Positions 1 through 14,380 of a stretch of DNA of 64,000 nucleotides are shown here, in pieces; within the stretch, counting starts at the first letter, position 1; each line of letters begins with the position of its first letter. The position numbers and the translations under genes are program-made. This stretch comes from Eutreptiella sp. 'Long Island Sound 2002' (lineage: Eukaryota; Euglenozoa; Euglenophyceae; Eutreptiales; Eutreptiaceae), in NCBI GenBank assembly GCA_964036045.1, contig OZ038381.1, positions 148,871,596-148,935,595 on the forward strand, read 5' to 3'. The notes under the pieces are model-generated. The model had not been told where the DNA came from. It did no database searches and saw only the letters and a list, made by a program, of their open reading frames with translations.

Positions 1-2354
1 CATCCCCATCCGCCTCAATGTGTGTGCCCTGTCCATAGCACTGCCCCGTCCCCATCCGCCTCAATGTGTGTGCCCTGTGCACAGCACTGCCCCATCCCCA
101 TCCGCCTCAATGCGTGTGCCCTGTGCATAGCACTGCCCCAGCCCCATCCGCCTCAATGCGTGTGCCCTGTGCATAGCACTGCCCCATCCCCATCCGCCTC
201 AATGTGTGTGCTCTGTGCACAGCACTGCCCCATCCCCATCCGCCTCAATGCGTGTGCCCCGTGCACAGCACTGCCCCATCCCCATCCGCCTCAATGCGTG
301 TGCCCTGTGCACAGCACTGCCCCAGCCCCATCCGCCTCAATGCGTGTTTCCTGTGCATAGCACTGCCCCATCCCCATCCGCCTCAATGCGTGTGCCCTGT
401 CCATAGCACTGCCCCATCCCCATCCGCCTCAATGCGTGTGCCCTGTGCATAGCACTGCCCCAGCCCCATCCGCCTCAATGTGTGTGCCCTGTGCACAGCA
501 CTGCCCCAGCCCCATCCGCCTCAATGCGTGTGCCCTGTGCATAGCACTGCCCCATCCCCATCCGCCTCAATGCGTGTGCCCTGTCCATAGCACTGCCCCA
601 TCCCCATCCGCCTCAATGCGTGTGCCCTGTCCATAGCACTGCCCCAGCCCCATCCGCCTCAATGCGTGTGCCCTGTCCATAGCACTGCCCCAGCCCCATC
701 CGCCTCAATGCGTGTGCCCTGTGCATAGCACTGCCCCAGCCCCATCCGCCTCAATGTGTGTGCCGTGTGCACAGCACTGCCCCATCCCCATCCGCCTCAA
801 TGCGTGTGCCCTGTGCATAGCACTGCCCCAACCCCATCCGCCTCAATGCGTGTGCCCTGTGCATAGCACTGCCCCAGCCCCATCCGCCTCAATGCGTGTG
901 CCCTGTCCATAGCACTGCCCCATCCCCATCCGCCTCAATGCGTGTGCCCTGTGCATAGCACTGCCCCATCCCCATCCGCCTCAATGTGTGTGCCCTGTGC
1001 ATAGCACTGCCCCAGCCCCATCCGCCTCAATGCGTGTGCCCTGTGCATAGCACTGCCCCATCCCCATCCGCCTCAATGCGTGTGCCCTGTCCATAGCACT
1101 GCCCTAGCCCCATCCGCCTCAATGCGTGTGCCCTGTCCATAGCACTGCCCCAGCCCCATCCGCCTCAATGCGTGTGCCCTGTCCATAGCACTGCCCCAGC
1201 CCCATCCGCCTCAATGCGTGTGCCCTGTGCATAGCACTGCCCCAGCCCCATCCGCCTCAATGTGTGTGCCCTGTGCACAGCACTGCCCCATCCCCATCCG
1301 CCTCAATGCGTGTGCCCTGTGCATAGCACTGCCCCAACCCCATCCGCCTCAATGCGTGTGCCCTGTGCATAGCACTGCCCCAGCCCCATCCGCCTCAATG
1401 CGTGTGCCCTGTCCATAGCACTGTCCCAGCCCCATCCGCCTCAATGCGTGTGCCCTGTGCATAGCACTGCCCCAGCCCCATCCGCCTCAATGCGTGTGCC
1501 CTGTGCATAGCACTGCCCCAGCCCCATCCGCCTCAATGTGTGTGCCCTCTGCACAGCACTGCCCCATCCCCATCCCCCTCAATGTGTGTGCCCTGTGCAT
1601 AGCACTGCCCCCCCCCCCATCCGCCTCAATGCGTGTGCCCTGTGCACAGCACTGCCCCAGCCCCATCCGCCTCAATGCGTGTGCCCTGTGTACAGCACTG
1701 CCCCATCCCCATCCGCCTCAATGCGTGTGCCCTGTCCATAGCACTGCCCCATCCCCATCCGCCTCAATGCGTGTGCCCTGTGCATAGCACTGCCCCATCC
1801 CCATCCGCCTCAATGTGTGTGCCCTGTGCACAGCACTGCCCCATCCCGATCCGCCTCAATGCGTGTGCCCTGTGCATAGCACTGCCCCAGCCCCATCCGC
1901 CTCAATGCGTGTGCCCTGTGCATAGCACTGCCCCATCCCCATCCGCCTCAATGCGTGTGCCCTGTCCATAGCACTGCCCCAGCCCCATCCGCCTCAATGC
2001 GTGTGCCCTGTGCATAGCACTGCCCCAGCCCCATCCGCCTCAATGCGTGTGCCCTGTCCATAGCACTGCCCCAGCCCCATCCGCCTCAATGTGTGTGCCC
2101 TGTGCATAGCACTGCCCCATCCCCATCCGCCTCAATGTGTGTGCCCTGTGCATAGCACTGCCCCAGCCCCATCCGCCTCAATGCGTGTGCCCTGTGCATA
2201 GCACTGCCCCAGCCCCATCCGCCTCAATGTGTCTGCCCTGTGCACAGCACTGCCCCAGCCCCATCCGCCTCAATGCGTGTGCCCTGTGCATAGCACTGCC
2301 CCATCCCCATCCGCCTCAATGCGTGTGCCCTGTCCATAGCACTGCCCCAGCCCC

Positions 2355-5206
2355 ATCAGCCTCAATGCTTGTGCCCTGTGCATAGCACTGCCCCAGCCCC
2401 ATCCGCCTCAATGCGTGTGCCCTGTCCATAGCACTGCCCCAGCCCCATCCGCCTCAATGCGTGTGCCCTGTGCATAGCACTGCCCCATCCCCATCCGCCT
2501 CAATGCGTGTGCCCTGTCCATAGCACTGCCCCATCCCCATCCGCCTCAATGCGTGTGCCCTGTCCATAGCACTGCCCCAGCCCCATCCGCCTCAATGCGT
2601 GTGCCCTGTCCATAGCACTGCCCCATCCCCATCCGCCTGAATGCGTGTGCCCTGTGCATAGCACTGCCCCAGCCCCATCCGCCTCAATGTGTGTGCCCTG
2701 TGCACAGCACTGCCCCATCCCCATCCGCCTCAATGCGTGTGCCCTGTGCATAGCACTGCCCCATCCCCATCCGCCTCAATGCGTGTGCCCTGTCCATAGC
2801 ACTGCCCCAGCCCCATCCGCCTCAATGCGTGTGCCCTGTGCATAGCACTGCCCCAGCCTTATCCGCCTCAATGCGTGTGCCCTGTGCATAGCACTGCCCC
2901 AGCCCCATCCGCCTCAATGTGTGTGCCCTGTGCACAGCACTGCCCCATCCCCATCCGCCTCAATGCGTGTGCCCTGTGCATAGCACTGCCCCATCCCCAT
3001 CCGCCTCAATGTGTGTGCCCTGTGCACAGCACTGCCCCATCCCCATCTGCCTCAATGCGTGTGCCCTGTGCATAGCACTGCCCCAGCCCCATCCGCCTCA
3101 ATGCGTGTGCCCTGTGCATAGCACTGCCCCATCCCCATCCGCCTCAATGTGTGTGCCCTGTGCACAGCACTGCCCCATCCCCATCCGCCTCAATGCGTGT
3201 GCCCTGTGCACAGCACTGCCCCAGCCCCATCCGCCTCAATGCGTGTGCCCTGTGTACAGCACTGCCCCATCCCCATCCGCCTCAATGCGTGTGCCCTGTG
3301 CATAGCACTGCCCCAGCCCCATCCGCCTCAATGTGTGTGCCCTGTGCACAGCACTGCCCCATCCCGATCCGCCTCAATGCGTGTGCCCTATGCATAGCAC
3401 TGCCCCATCCCCATCCGCCTCAATGCGTGTGCCCTGTCCATAGCACTGCCCCAGCCCCATCCGCCTCAATGCGTGTGCCCTGTGCATAGCACTGCCCCAG
3501 CCCCATCCGCCTCAATGCGTGTGCCCTGTCCATAGCACTGCCCCAGCCCCATCCGCCTCAATGTGTGTGCCCTGTGCATAGCACTGCCCCATCCCCATCC
3601 GCCTCAATGTGTGTGCCCTGTGCATAGCACTGCCCCAGCCCCATCCGCCTCAATGCGTGTGCCCTGTGCATAGCACTGCCCCAGCCCCATCCGCCTCAAT
3701 GCGTGTGCCCTGTGCATAGCACTGCCCCAGCCCCATCCGCCTCAATGCGTGTGCCCTGTCCATAGCACTGCCCCAGCCCCATCAGCCTCAATGCTTGTGC
3801 CCTGTGCATAGCACTGCCCCAGCCCCATCCGCCTCAATGCGTGTGCCCTGTCCATAGCACTGCCCCAGCCCCATCCGCCTCAATGCGTGTGCCCTGTGCA
3901 TAGCACTGCCCCATCCCCATCCGCCTCAATGCGTGTGCCCTGTCCATAGCACTGCCCCATCCCCATCCGCCTCAATGCGTGTGCCCTGTCCATAGCACTG
4001 CCCCAGCCCCATCCGCCTCAATGCGTGTGCCCTGTCCATAGCACTGCCCCAGCCCCATCCGCCTCAATGCGTGTGCCCTGTGCATAGCACTGCCCCAGCC
4101 CCATCCGCCTCAATGTGTGTGCCCTGTGCACAGCACTGCCCCATCCCCATCCGCCTCAATGCGTGTGCCCTGTGCATAGCACTGCCCCATCCCCATCCGC
4201 CTCAATGCGTGTGCCCTGTCCATAGCACTGCCCCAGCCCCATCCGCCTCAATGCGTGTGCCCTGTGCATAGCACTGCCCCAGCCCCATCCGCCTCAATGC
4301 GTGTGCCCTGTGCATAGCACTGCCCCAGCCCCATCCGCCTCAATGTGTGTGCCCTGTGCACAGCACTGCCCCATCCCCATCCGCCTCAATGCGTGTGCCC
4401 TGTGCATAGCACTGCCCCATCCCCATCCGCCTCAATGTGTGTGCCCTGTGCACAGCACTGCCCCATCCCCATCTGCCTCAATGCGTGTGCCCTGTGCATA
4501 GCACTGCCCCAGCCCCATCCGCCTCAATGCGTGTGCCCTGTGCATAGCACTGCCCCATCCCCATCCGCCTCAATGTGTGTGCCCTGTGCACAGCACTGCC
4601 CCATCCCCATCCGCCTCAATGCGTGTGCCCCGTGCATAGCACTGCCCCATCCCCATCCGCCTCAATGCGTGTGCCCTGTGCACAGCACTGCCCCAGCCCC
4701 ATCCGCCTCAATGCGTGTGCCCTGTGTACAGCACTGCCCCATCCCCATCCGCCTCAATGCGTGTGCCCTGTGCATAGCACTGCCCCAGCCCCATCCGCCT
4801 CAATGTGTGTGCCCTGTGCACAGCACTGCCCCATCCCGATCCGCCTCAATGCGTGTGCCCTGTGCATAGCACTGCCCCAGCCCCATCCGCCTCAATGCGT
4901 GTGCCCTGTGCATAGCACTGCCCCATCCCCATCCGCCTCAATGCGTGTGCCCTGTCCATAGCACTGCCCCAGCCCCATCCGCCTCAATGCGTGTGCCCTG
5001 TCCATAGCACTGCCCCATCCCCATCCGCCTCAATGCGTGTGCCCTGTCCATAGCACTGCCCCATCCCCATCCGCCTCAATGCGTGTGCCCTGTCCATAGC
5101 ACTGCCCCAGCCCCATCCGCCTCAATGTGTGTGCCCTGTGCACAGCACTGCCCCATCCCGATCCGCCTCAATGCGTGTGCCCTGTGCATAGCACTGCCCC
5201 AGCCCC
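2355..5206 (+). repeat. Higher-order repeat, period 1,426 bp (31 units)
   Basis: The rare variant ATCAGCCTCAATGCTTG occurs at 2,355 and again at 3,781, exactly 1,426 bp (31 x 46) apart. Several long open frames are shifted by the same 1,426 bp (for example those starting at 2,645 and 4,071, 2,875 and 4,301, 2,919 and 4,345). This marks a tandem segmental duplication inside the satellite, with scattered later substitutions. Confidence 0.85.
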
Positions 5207-8200
5207 ATCCGCCTCAATGCGTGTGCCCTGTGCATAGCACTGCCCCATCCCCATCCGCCTCAATGCGTGTGCCCTGTGCATAGCACTGCCCCAGCCCCAT
5301 CCGCCGCAATGCGTGTGCCCTGTCCATAGCACTGCCCCAGCCCCATCCGCCTCAATGCGTGTGCCCTGTGCATAGCACTGCCCCAGCCCCATCCGCCTCA
5401 ATGTGTGTGCCCTGTGCATAGCACTGCCACACCCTCATCCGCCTCAATGTGTGTGCCCTGTGCATAGCACTGCCCCAGCCCCATCCGCCTCAATGCGTGT
5501 GCCCTGTGCATAGCACTGCCCCAGCCCCATCCGCCTCAATGCGTGTGCCCTGTGCATAGCACTGCCCCATCCCCATCCGCCTCAATGCGTGTGCCCTGTC
5601 CATAGCACTGCCCCAGCCCCATCCGCCTCAATGTTTGTGCCCTGTCCATAGCACTGCCCCATCCCCATCCGCCTCAATGCGTGTGCCCTGTCCATAGCAC
5701 TGCCCCAGCCCCATCCGCCTCAATGCGTGTGCCCTGTGCATAGCACTGCCCCAGCCCCATCCGCCTCAATGTTTGTGCCCTGTCCATAGCACTGCCCCAG
5801 CCCCATCCGCCTCAATGTGTGTGCCCTGTGCATAGCACTGCCCCATCCCCATCCGCCTCAATGCGTGTGCCCTGTCCATAGCACTGCCCCAGCCCCATCC
5901 GCCTCAATGTTTGTGCCCTGTCCATAGCACTGCCCCATCCCCATCCGCCTCAATGCGTGTGCCCTGTCCATAGCACTGCCCCAGCCCCATCCGCCTCAAT
6001 GCGTGTGCCCTGTGCATAGCACTGCCCCAGCCCCATCCGCCTCAATGTTTGTGCCCTGTCCATAGCACTGCCCCAGCCCCATCCGCCTCAATGCGTGTGC
6101 CCTGTGCATAGCACTGCCCCATCCCCATCCGCCTCAATGCGTGTGCCCTGTGCATAGCACTGCCCCAGACCCATCCGCCTCAATGCATGTGCCCTGTGCA
6201 CAGCACTGCCCCATCCCCATCCGCCTCAATGCGTGTGCCCCGTGCATAGCACTGCCCCAGCCCCATCCGCCTCAATGCGTCTGCCCTGTGCACAGCACTG
6301 CCCCAGCCCCATCCGCCTCAATGTGTGTGCCCTGTGTACAGCACTGCACCATCCCCATCCGCCTCAATGCGTGTGCCCTGTCCATAGCACTGCCCCAACC
6401 CCATCCGCCTCAATGCGTGTGCCCTGTGCATAGCACTGCCCCATCCCCATCCGCCTCAATGCGTGTGCCCTGTGCATAGCACTGCCCCAGCCCCATCCGC
6501 CTCAATGCGTGTGCCCTGTGCATAGCACTGCCCCATCCCCATCCGCCTCAATGCGTGTGCCCTGTCCATAGCACTGCCCCATCCCCATCCGCCTCAATGC
6601 GTGTGCCCTGTGCATAGCACTGCCCCATCCCCATCCGCCTCAATGCGTGTGCCCTGTCCATAGCACTGCCCCAGCCCCATCCGCCTCAATGCGTGTGCCC
6701 TGTCCATAGCACTGCCCCAGCCCCATCCGCCTCAATGCGTGTGCCCTGTCCATAGCACTGCCCCAGCCCCACCCGCCTCAATGTGTGTGCCCTGTGCATA
6801 GCACTGCCCCATTTCCATCCGCCTCAATGTGTGTGCCCTGTGCATAGCACTGCCCCAGCCCCATCCGCCTCAATGCGTGTGCCCTGTGCATAGCACTGCC
6901 CCAGCCCCATCCGCCTCAATGCGTGTGCCCTGTGCATAGCACTGCCCCAGCCCCATCCGCCTCAATGCGTGTGCCCTGTGCATAGCACTGCCCCATCCCC
7001 ATCCGCCTCAATGCGTGTGCCCTGTGCATAGCACTGCCCCATCCCCATCCGCCTCAATGCGTGTGCCCTGTCAATAGCACTGCCCCATCCCCATCCGCCT
7101 CAATGCGTGTGCCCTGTCCATAGCAGTGCCCCAGCCCCATCCGCCTCAATGCGTGTGCCCTGTCCATAGCACTGCCCCATCCCCATCCGCCTCAATGCGT
7201 GTGCCCTGTCCATAGCACTGCCGCATCCCCATCCGCCTCAATGTGTGTGCCCTGTCCATAGCACTGCCCCAGCCCCATCCGCCTCAATGCGTGTGCCCTG
7301 TGCATAGCACTGCCCCATCCCCATCCGCCTCAATGCGTGTGCCCTGTGCATAGCACTGCCCCATCCCCATCCGCCTCAATGCGTGTGCCCTGTGCATAGC
7401 ACTGCCCCAGCCCCATCCGCCTCAATGCGTGTGCCCTGTGCATAGCACTGCCCCAGCCCCATCCGCCTCAATGCGTGTGCCCTGTCCATAGCACTGCCCC
7501 ATCCCCATCCGCCTCAATGCGTGTGCCCTGTCCATAGCACTGCCGCATCCCCATCCGCCTCAATGCGTGTGCCCTGTCCATAGCACTGCCCCAGCCCCAT
7601 CCGCCTCAATGCGTGTGCCCTGTCCATAGCACTGCCCCATCCCCATCCGCCTCAATGCGTGTGCCCTGTCCATAGCACTGCCCCAGCCCCATCCGCCTCA
7701 ATGCGTGTGCCCTGTGCATAGCACTGCCGCATCCCCATCCGCCTCAATGCATGTGCCCTGTGTACAGCACTGCCCCAGCCCCATCCGCCTCAATGCGTGT
7801 GCCCTGTCCATAGCACTGCCCCATCCCCATCCGCCTCAATGCGTGTGCCCTGTCCATAGCACTGCCCCAGCCCCATCCGCCTCAATGCGTGTGCCCTGTC
7901 CATAGCACTGCCCCATCCCCATCCGCCTCAATGCGTGTGCCCTGTGTACAGCACTGCCCCATCCCCATCCGCCTCAATGCGTGTGCCCTGTGCCTAGCAC
8001 TGCCCCATCCCCATCCGCCTCAATGTGTGTGCCCTGTGCATAGCACTGCCCCATCCCCACGCGCCTCAATGCGTGTGCCCTGTGCACAGCACTGCCCCAT
8101 CCCCATCCGCCTCAATGTGTGTGCCCTGTGCACAGCACTGCCCCAGCCCCATCCGCCTCAATGCGTGTGCCCTGTGCATAGCACTGCCCCAGCCCCATAC

Positions 8201-9820
8201 GCCTCAATGCGTGTGCCCTGTGCATAGCACTGCCCCAGCTCCATCCGCCTCAATGTGTGTGCCCTGTGCACAGCACTGCCCCATCCCCATCCGCCTCAAT
8301 GCGTGTGCCCTGTGCATAGCACTGCCCCAGCCCCATCCGCCTCAATGCGTGTGCCCTGTGCACAGCACTGCCCCAGCCCCATCCGCCTCAATGCGTGTGC
8401 CCTGTGTACAGCACTGCCCCAGCCCCATCCGCCTCAATGCGTGTGCCCTGTGCATAGCACTGCCCCATCCCCATCCGCCTCAATGTGTGTGCCCTGTGCA
8501 TAGCACTGCCCCATCCCCACGCGCCTCAATGCGTGTGCCCTGTGCACAGCACTGCCCCATCCCCATCCGCCTCAATGTGTGTGCCCTGTGCACAGCACTG
8601 CCCCATCCCCATCCGCCTCAATGCGTGTGCCCTGTGCACAGCACTGCCCCAGCCCCATCCGCCTCAATGCGTGTGCCCTGTGCATAGCACTGCCCCAGCC
8701 CCATACGCCTCAATGCGTGTGCCCTGTGCATAGCACTGCCCCAGCTCCATCCGCCTCAATGTGTGTGCCCTGTGCACAGCACTGCCCCATCCCCATCCGC
8801 CTCAATGCGTGTGCCCTGTGCATAGCACTGCCCCATCCCCATCCGCCTCAATGCGTGTGCCCTGTGCACAGCACTGCCCCAGCCCCATCCGCCTCAATGC
8901 GTGTGCCCTGTGTACAGCACTGCCCCAGCCCCATCCGCCTCAATGCGTGTGCCCTGTGCATAGCACTGCCCCATCCCCATCCGCCTCAATGTGTGTGCCC
9001 TGTGCACAGCACTGCCCCATCCCCATCCGCCTCAATGCGTGTGCCCTGTGCATAGCACTGCCCCATCCCCATCCGCCTCAATGCGTGTGCCCTGTGCATA
9101 GCACTGCCCCAGCCCCATCCGCCTCAATGCGTGTGCCCTGTGCATAGCACTGCCCCATCCCCATCCGCCTCAATGTGTGTGCCCTGTGCACAGCACTGCC
9201 CCATCCCCATCCGCCTCAATGCGTGTGCCCTGTGCATAGCACTGCCCCAGCCCCATCCGCCTCAATGCGTGTGCCCTGTGCACAGCACTGCCCCAGCCCC
9301 ATCCGCCTCAATGCGTGTGCCCTGTCCATAGCACTGCCCCATCCCCATCCGCCTCAATGCGTGTGCCCTGTGCATAGCACTGCCCCAGCCCCATCCGCCT
9401 CAATGCGTGTGCCCTGTCCATAGCACTGCCCCAGCCCCATCCGCCTCAATGCGTGTGCCCTGTGCATAGCACTGCCCCAGCCCCATCCGCCTCAATGCGT
9501 GTGCCCTGTGCATAGCACTGCCCCATCCCCATCCGCCTCAATGCGTGTGCCCTGTGCATAGCACCGCCCCAGCCCCATCCGCCTCAATGCGTGTGCCCTG
9601 TCCATAGCACTGCCCCATCCCCATCCGCCTCAATGCGTGTGCCCTGTCCATAGCACTGCCCCAGCCCCATCCGCCTCAATGCGTGTGCCCTGTGCATAGC
9701 ACTGCCCCATCCCCATCCGCCTCAATGCGTGTGCCCTGTGCATAGCACTGCCCCAGCCCCATCCGCCTCAATGCGTGTGCCCTGTGCATAGCACTGCCCC
9801 AGCCCCATCCGCCTCAATGC

Positions 9821-12800
9821 GTGTGCCCTGGCCATAGCACTGCCCCAGCCCCATCCGCCTCAATGCGTGTGCCCTGTGCATAGCACTGCCCCATCCCCAT
9901 CCGCCTCAATGCGTGTGCCCTGTGCATAGCACTGCCCCATCCCCATCCGCCTCAATGCGTGTGCCCTGTCCATAGCACTGCCCCATCCCCATCCGCCTCA
10001 ATGCGTGTGCCCTGTCCATAGCACTGCCCCATCCCCATCCGCCTCAATGCGTGTGCCCTGTCCATAGCACTGCCCCAGCCCCATCCGCCTCAATGTGTGT
10101 GCCCTGTGCATAGCACTGCCCCATCCCCATCCGCCTCAATGCGTGTGCCCTGTCCATAGCACTGCCCCAGACCCATCCGCCTCAATGCGTGTGCCCTGTG
10201 CACAGCACTGCCCCATCCCCATCCGCCTCAATGCGTGTGCCCTGTGCATAGCACTGCCCCATCCCCATCCGCCTCAATGCGTGTGCCCTGTGCATAGCAC
10301 TGCCCCATCCCCATCCGCCTGAATGCGTGTGCCCTGTCCATAGCACTGCCCCAGCCCCATCCGCCTCAATGCGTGTGCCCTGTGCATAGCACTGCCCCAG
10401 CCCCATCCGCCTCAATGCGTGTGCCCTGTCCATAGCACTGCCCCAGCCCCATCCGCCTCAATGCGTGTGCCCTGTCCATAGCACTGCCCCATCCCCATCC
10501 GCCTCAATGCGTGTGCCCTGTCCATAGCACTGCCGCATCCCCATCCGCCTGAATGCGTGTGCCCTGTCCATAGCACTGCCCCATCCCCATCCGCCTCAAT
10601 GCGTGTGCCCTGTGCATAGCACTGCCCCATCCCCATCCGCCTCAATGCGTGTGCCCTGTCCATAGCACTGCCCCAGCCCCATCCGCCTCAATGCGTGTGC
10701 CCTGTGCATAGCACTGCCCCATCCCCATCCGCCTCAATGCGTGTGCCCTGTCCATAGCACTGCCCCAGCCCCATCCGCCTCAATGCGTGTGCCCTGTCCA
10801 TAGCACTGCCCCAGCCCCATCCGCCTCAATGCGTGTGCCCTGTCCATAGCACTGCCGCATCCCCATCCGCCTCAATGCGTGTGCCCTGTCCATAGCACTG
10901 CCCCATCCCCATCCGCCTCAATGCGTGTGCCCTGTGCATAGCACTGCCCCATCCCCATCCGCCTCAATGCGTGTGCCCTGTCCATAGCACTGCCCCAGCC
11001 CCATCCGCCTCAATGCGTGTGCCCTGTGCATAGCACTGCCCCAGCCCCATCCGCCTCAATGCGTGTGCCCTGTGCATAGCACTGCCCCAGCCCCATCCGC
11101 CTCAATGCGTGTGCCCTGTCCATAGCACTGCCGCATCCCCATCCGCCTCAATGCGTGTGCCCTGTCCATAGCACTGCCCCATCCCCATCCGCCTCAATGC
11201 GTGTGCCCTGTCCATAGCACTGCCCCAGCCTCATCCGCCTCAATGCGTGTGCCCTGTGCATAGCACTGCCCCATCCCCATCCGCCTCAATGCGTGTGCCC
11301 TGTGCATAGCACTGCCCCATCCCCATCCGCCTGAATGCGTGTGCCCTGTCCATAGCACTGCCCCAGCCCCATCCGCCTCAATGCGTGTGCCCTGTGCATA
11401 GCACTGCCCCAGCCCCATCCGCCTCAATGCGTGTGCCCTGTCCATAGCACTGCCCCAGCCCCATCCGCCTCAATGCGTGTGCCCTGTCCATAGCACTGCC
11501 CCATCCCCATCCGCCTCAATGTGTGTGCCCTGTCCATAGCACTGCCCCAGCCCCATCCGCCTCAATGCGTGTGCCCTGTCCATAGCACTGCCCCAGCCCC
11601 ATCCGCCTCAATGCGTGTGCCCTGTCCATAGCACTGCCGCATCCCCATCCGCCTCAATGCGTGTGCCCTGGCCATAGCACTGCCCCAGCCCCATCCGCCT
11701 CAATGCGTGTGCCCTGTGCATAGCACTGCCCCATCCCCATCCGCCTCAATGCGTGTGCCCTGTGCATAGCACTGCCCCATCCCCATCCGCCTCAATGCGT
11801 GTGCCCTGTCCATAGCACTGCCCCATCCCCATCCGCCTCAATGCGTGTGCCCTGTCCATAGCACTGCCCCATCCCCATCCGCCTCAATGCGTGTGCCCTG
11901 TCCATAGCACTGCCCCAGCCCCATCCGCCTCAATGTGTGTGCCCTGTGCATAGCACTGCCCCATCCCCATCCGCCTCAATGCGTGTGCCCTGTCCATAGC
12001 ACTGCCCCAGACCCATCCGCCTCAATGCGTGTGCCCTGTGCACAGCACTGCCCCATCCCCATCCGCCTCAATGCGTGTGCCCTGTGCATAGCACTGCCCC
12101 ATCCCCATCCGCCTCAATGCGTGTGCCCTGTGCATAGCACTGCCCCATCCCCATCCGCCTGAATGCGTGTGCCCTGTCCATAGCACTGCCCCAGCCCCAT
12201 CCGCCTCAATGCGTGTGCCCTGTGCATAGCACTGCCCCAGCCCCATCCGCCTCAATGCGTGTGCCCTGTCCATAGCACTGCCCCAGCCCCATCCGCCTCA
12301 ATGCGTGTGCCCTGTCCATAGCACTGCCCCATCCCCATCCGCCTCAATGCGTGTGCCCTGTCCATAGCACTGCCGCATCCCCATCCGCCTGAATGCGTGT
12401 GCCCTGTCCATAGCACTGCCCCATCCCCATCCGCCTCAATGCGTGTGCCCTGTGCATAGCACTGCCCCATCCCCATCCGCCTCAATGCGTGTGCCCTGTC
12501 CATAGCACTGCCCCAGCCCCATCCGCCTCAATGCGTGTGCCCTGTGCATAGCACTGCCCCATCCCCATCCGCCTCAATGCGTGTGCCCTGTCCATAGCAC
12601 TGCCCCAGCCCCATCCGCCTCAATGCGTGTGCCCTGTCCATAGCACTGCCCCAGCCCCATCCGCCTCAATGCGTGTGCCCTGTCCATAGCACTGCCGCAT
12701 CCCCATCCGCCTCAATGCGTGTGCCCTGTCCATAGCACTGCCCCATCCCCATCCGCCTCAATGCGTGTGCCCTGTGCATAGCACTGCCCCATCCCCATCC

Positions 12801-13508
12801 GCCTCAATGCGTGTGCCCTGTCCATAGCACTGCCCCAGCCCCATCCGCCTCAATGCGTGTGCCCTGTGCATAGCACTGCCCCAGCCCCATCCGCCTCAAT
12901 GCGTGTGCCCTGTGCATAGCACTGCCCCATCCCCATCCGCCTCAATGCGTGTGCCCTGGCCATAGCACTGCCCCATCCCCATCCGCCTCAATGCGTGTGC
13001 CCTGTCCATAGCACTGCCCCATCCCCATCCGCCTCAATGCGTGTGCCCTGTCCATAGCACTGCCCCAGCCTCATCCGCCTCAATGCGTGTGCCCTGTGCA
13101 TAGCACTGCCCCATCCCCATCCGCCTCAATGCGTGTGCCCTGTGCATAGCACTGCCCCATCCCCATCCGCCTGAATGCGTGTGCCCTGTCCATAGCACTG
13201 CCCCAGCCCCATCCGCCTCAATGCGTGTGCCCTGTGCATAGCACTGCCCCAGCCCCATCCGCCTCAATGCGTGTGCCCTGTCCATAGCACTGCCCCAGCC
13301 CCATCCGCCTCAATGCGTGTGCCCTGTCCATAGCACTGCCCCATCCCCATCCGCCTCAATGTGTGTGCCCTGTCCATAGCACTGCCCCAGCCCCATCCGC
13401 CTCAATGCGTGTGCCCTGTCCATAGCACTGCCCCAGCCCCATCCGCCTCAATGCGTGTGCCCTGTCCATAGCACTGCCGCATCCCCATCCGCCTGAATGC
13501 GTGTGCCC
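9821..13508 (+). repeat. Higher-order repeat, period 1,840 bp (40 units)
   Basis: The rare variant CCCTGGCCATAG occurs at about 9,827 and 11,667, exactly 1,840 bp apart. Variant patterns at 10,095-11,445 recur at 11,935-13,285 with the same shift, including rare ATCCGCCTGAATG and CTGCCGCATC units. The two copies lie directly next to each other and differ little, so the duplication is recent relative to the unit-to-unit divergence. Confidence 0.88.
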
Positions 13509-14380
13509 TGTCCATAGCACTGCCCCATCCCCATCCGCCTCAATGCGTGTGCCCTGTGCATAGCACTGCCCCATCCCCATCCGCCTCAATGCGTGTGCCC
13601 TGTCCATAGCACTGCCCCAGCCCCATCCGCCTCAATGCGTGTGCCCTGTGCATAGCACTGCCCCATCCCCATCCGCCTCAATGCGTGTGCCCTGTCCATA
13701 GCACTGCCCCAGCCCCATCCGCCTCAATGCGTGTGCCCTGTCCATAGCACTGCCCCAGCCCCATCCGCCTCAATGCGTGTGCCCTGTCCATAGCACTGCC
13801 GCATCCCCATCCGCCTCAATGCGTGTGCCCTGTCCATAGCACTGCCCCATCCCCATCCGCCTCAATGCGTGTGCCCTGTGCATAGCACTGCCCCAGCCCC
13901 ATCCGCCTCAATGCGTGTGCCCTGTGCATAGCACTGCCCCAGCCCCATCCGCCTCAATGCGTGTGCCCTGTGCATAGCACTGCCCCAGCCCCATCCGCCT
14001 CAATGCGTGTGCCCTGTGCATAGCACTGCCCCATCCCCATCCGCCTCAATGCGTGTGCCCTGGCCATAGCACCGCCCCAGCCCCATCCGCCTCAATGCGT
14101 GTGCCCTGTCCATAGCACTGCCCCATCCCCATCCGCCTCAATGCGTGTGCCCTGTCCATAGCACTGCCCCAGCCCCATCCGCCTCAATGCGTGTGCCCTG
14201 TGCATAGCACTGCCCCATCCCCATCCGCCTCAATGCGTGTGCCCTGTGCATAGCACTGCCCCAGCCCCATCCGCCTCAATGCGTGTGCCCTGTGCATAGC
14301 ACTGCCCCAGCCCCATCCGCCTCAATGCGTGTGCCCTGGCCATGGCACTGCCCCAGCCCCATCCGCCTCAATGCGTGTGC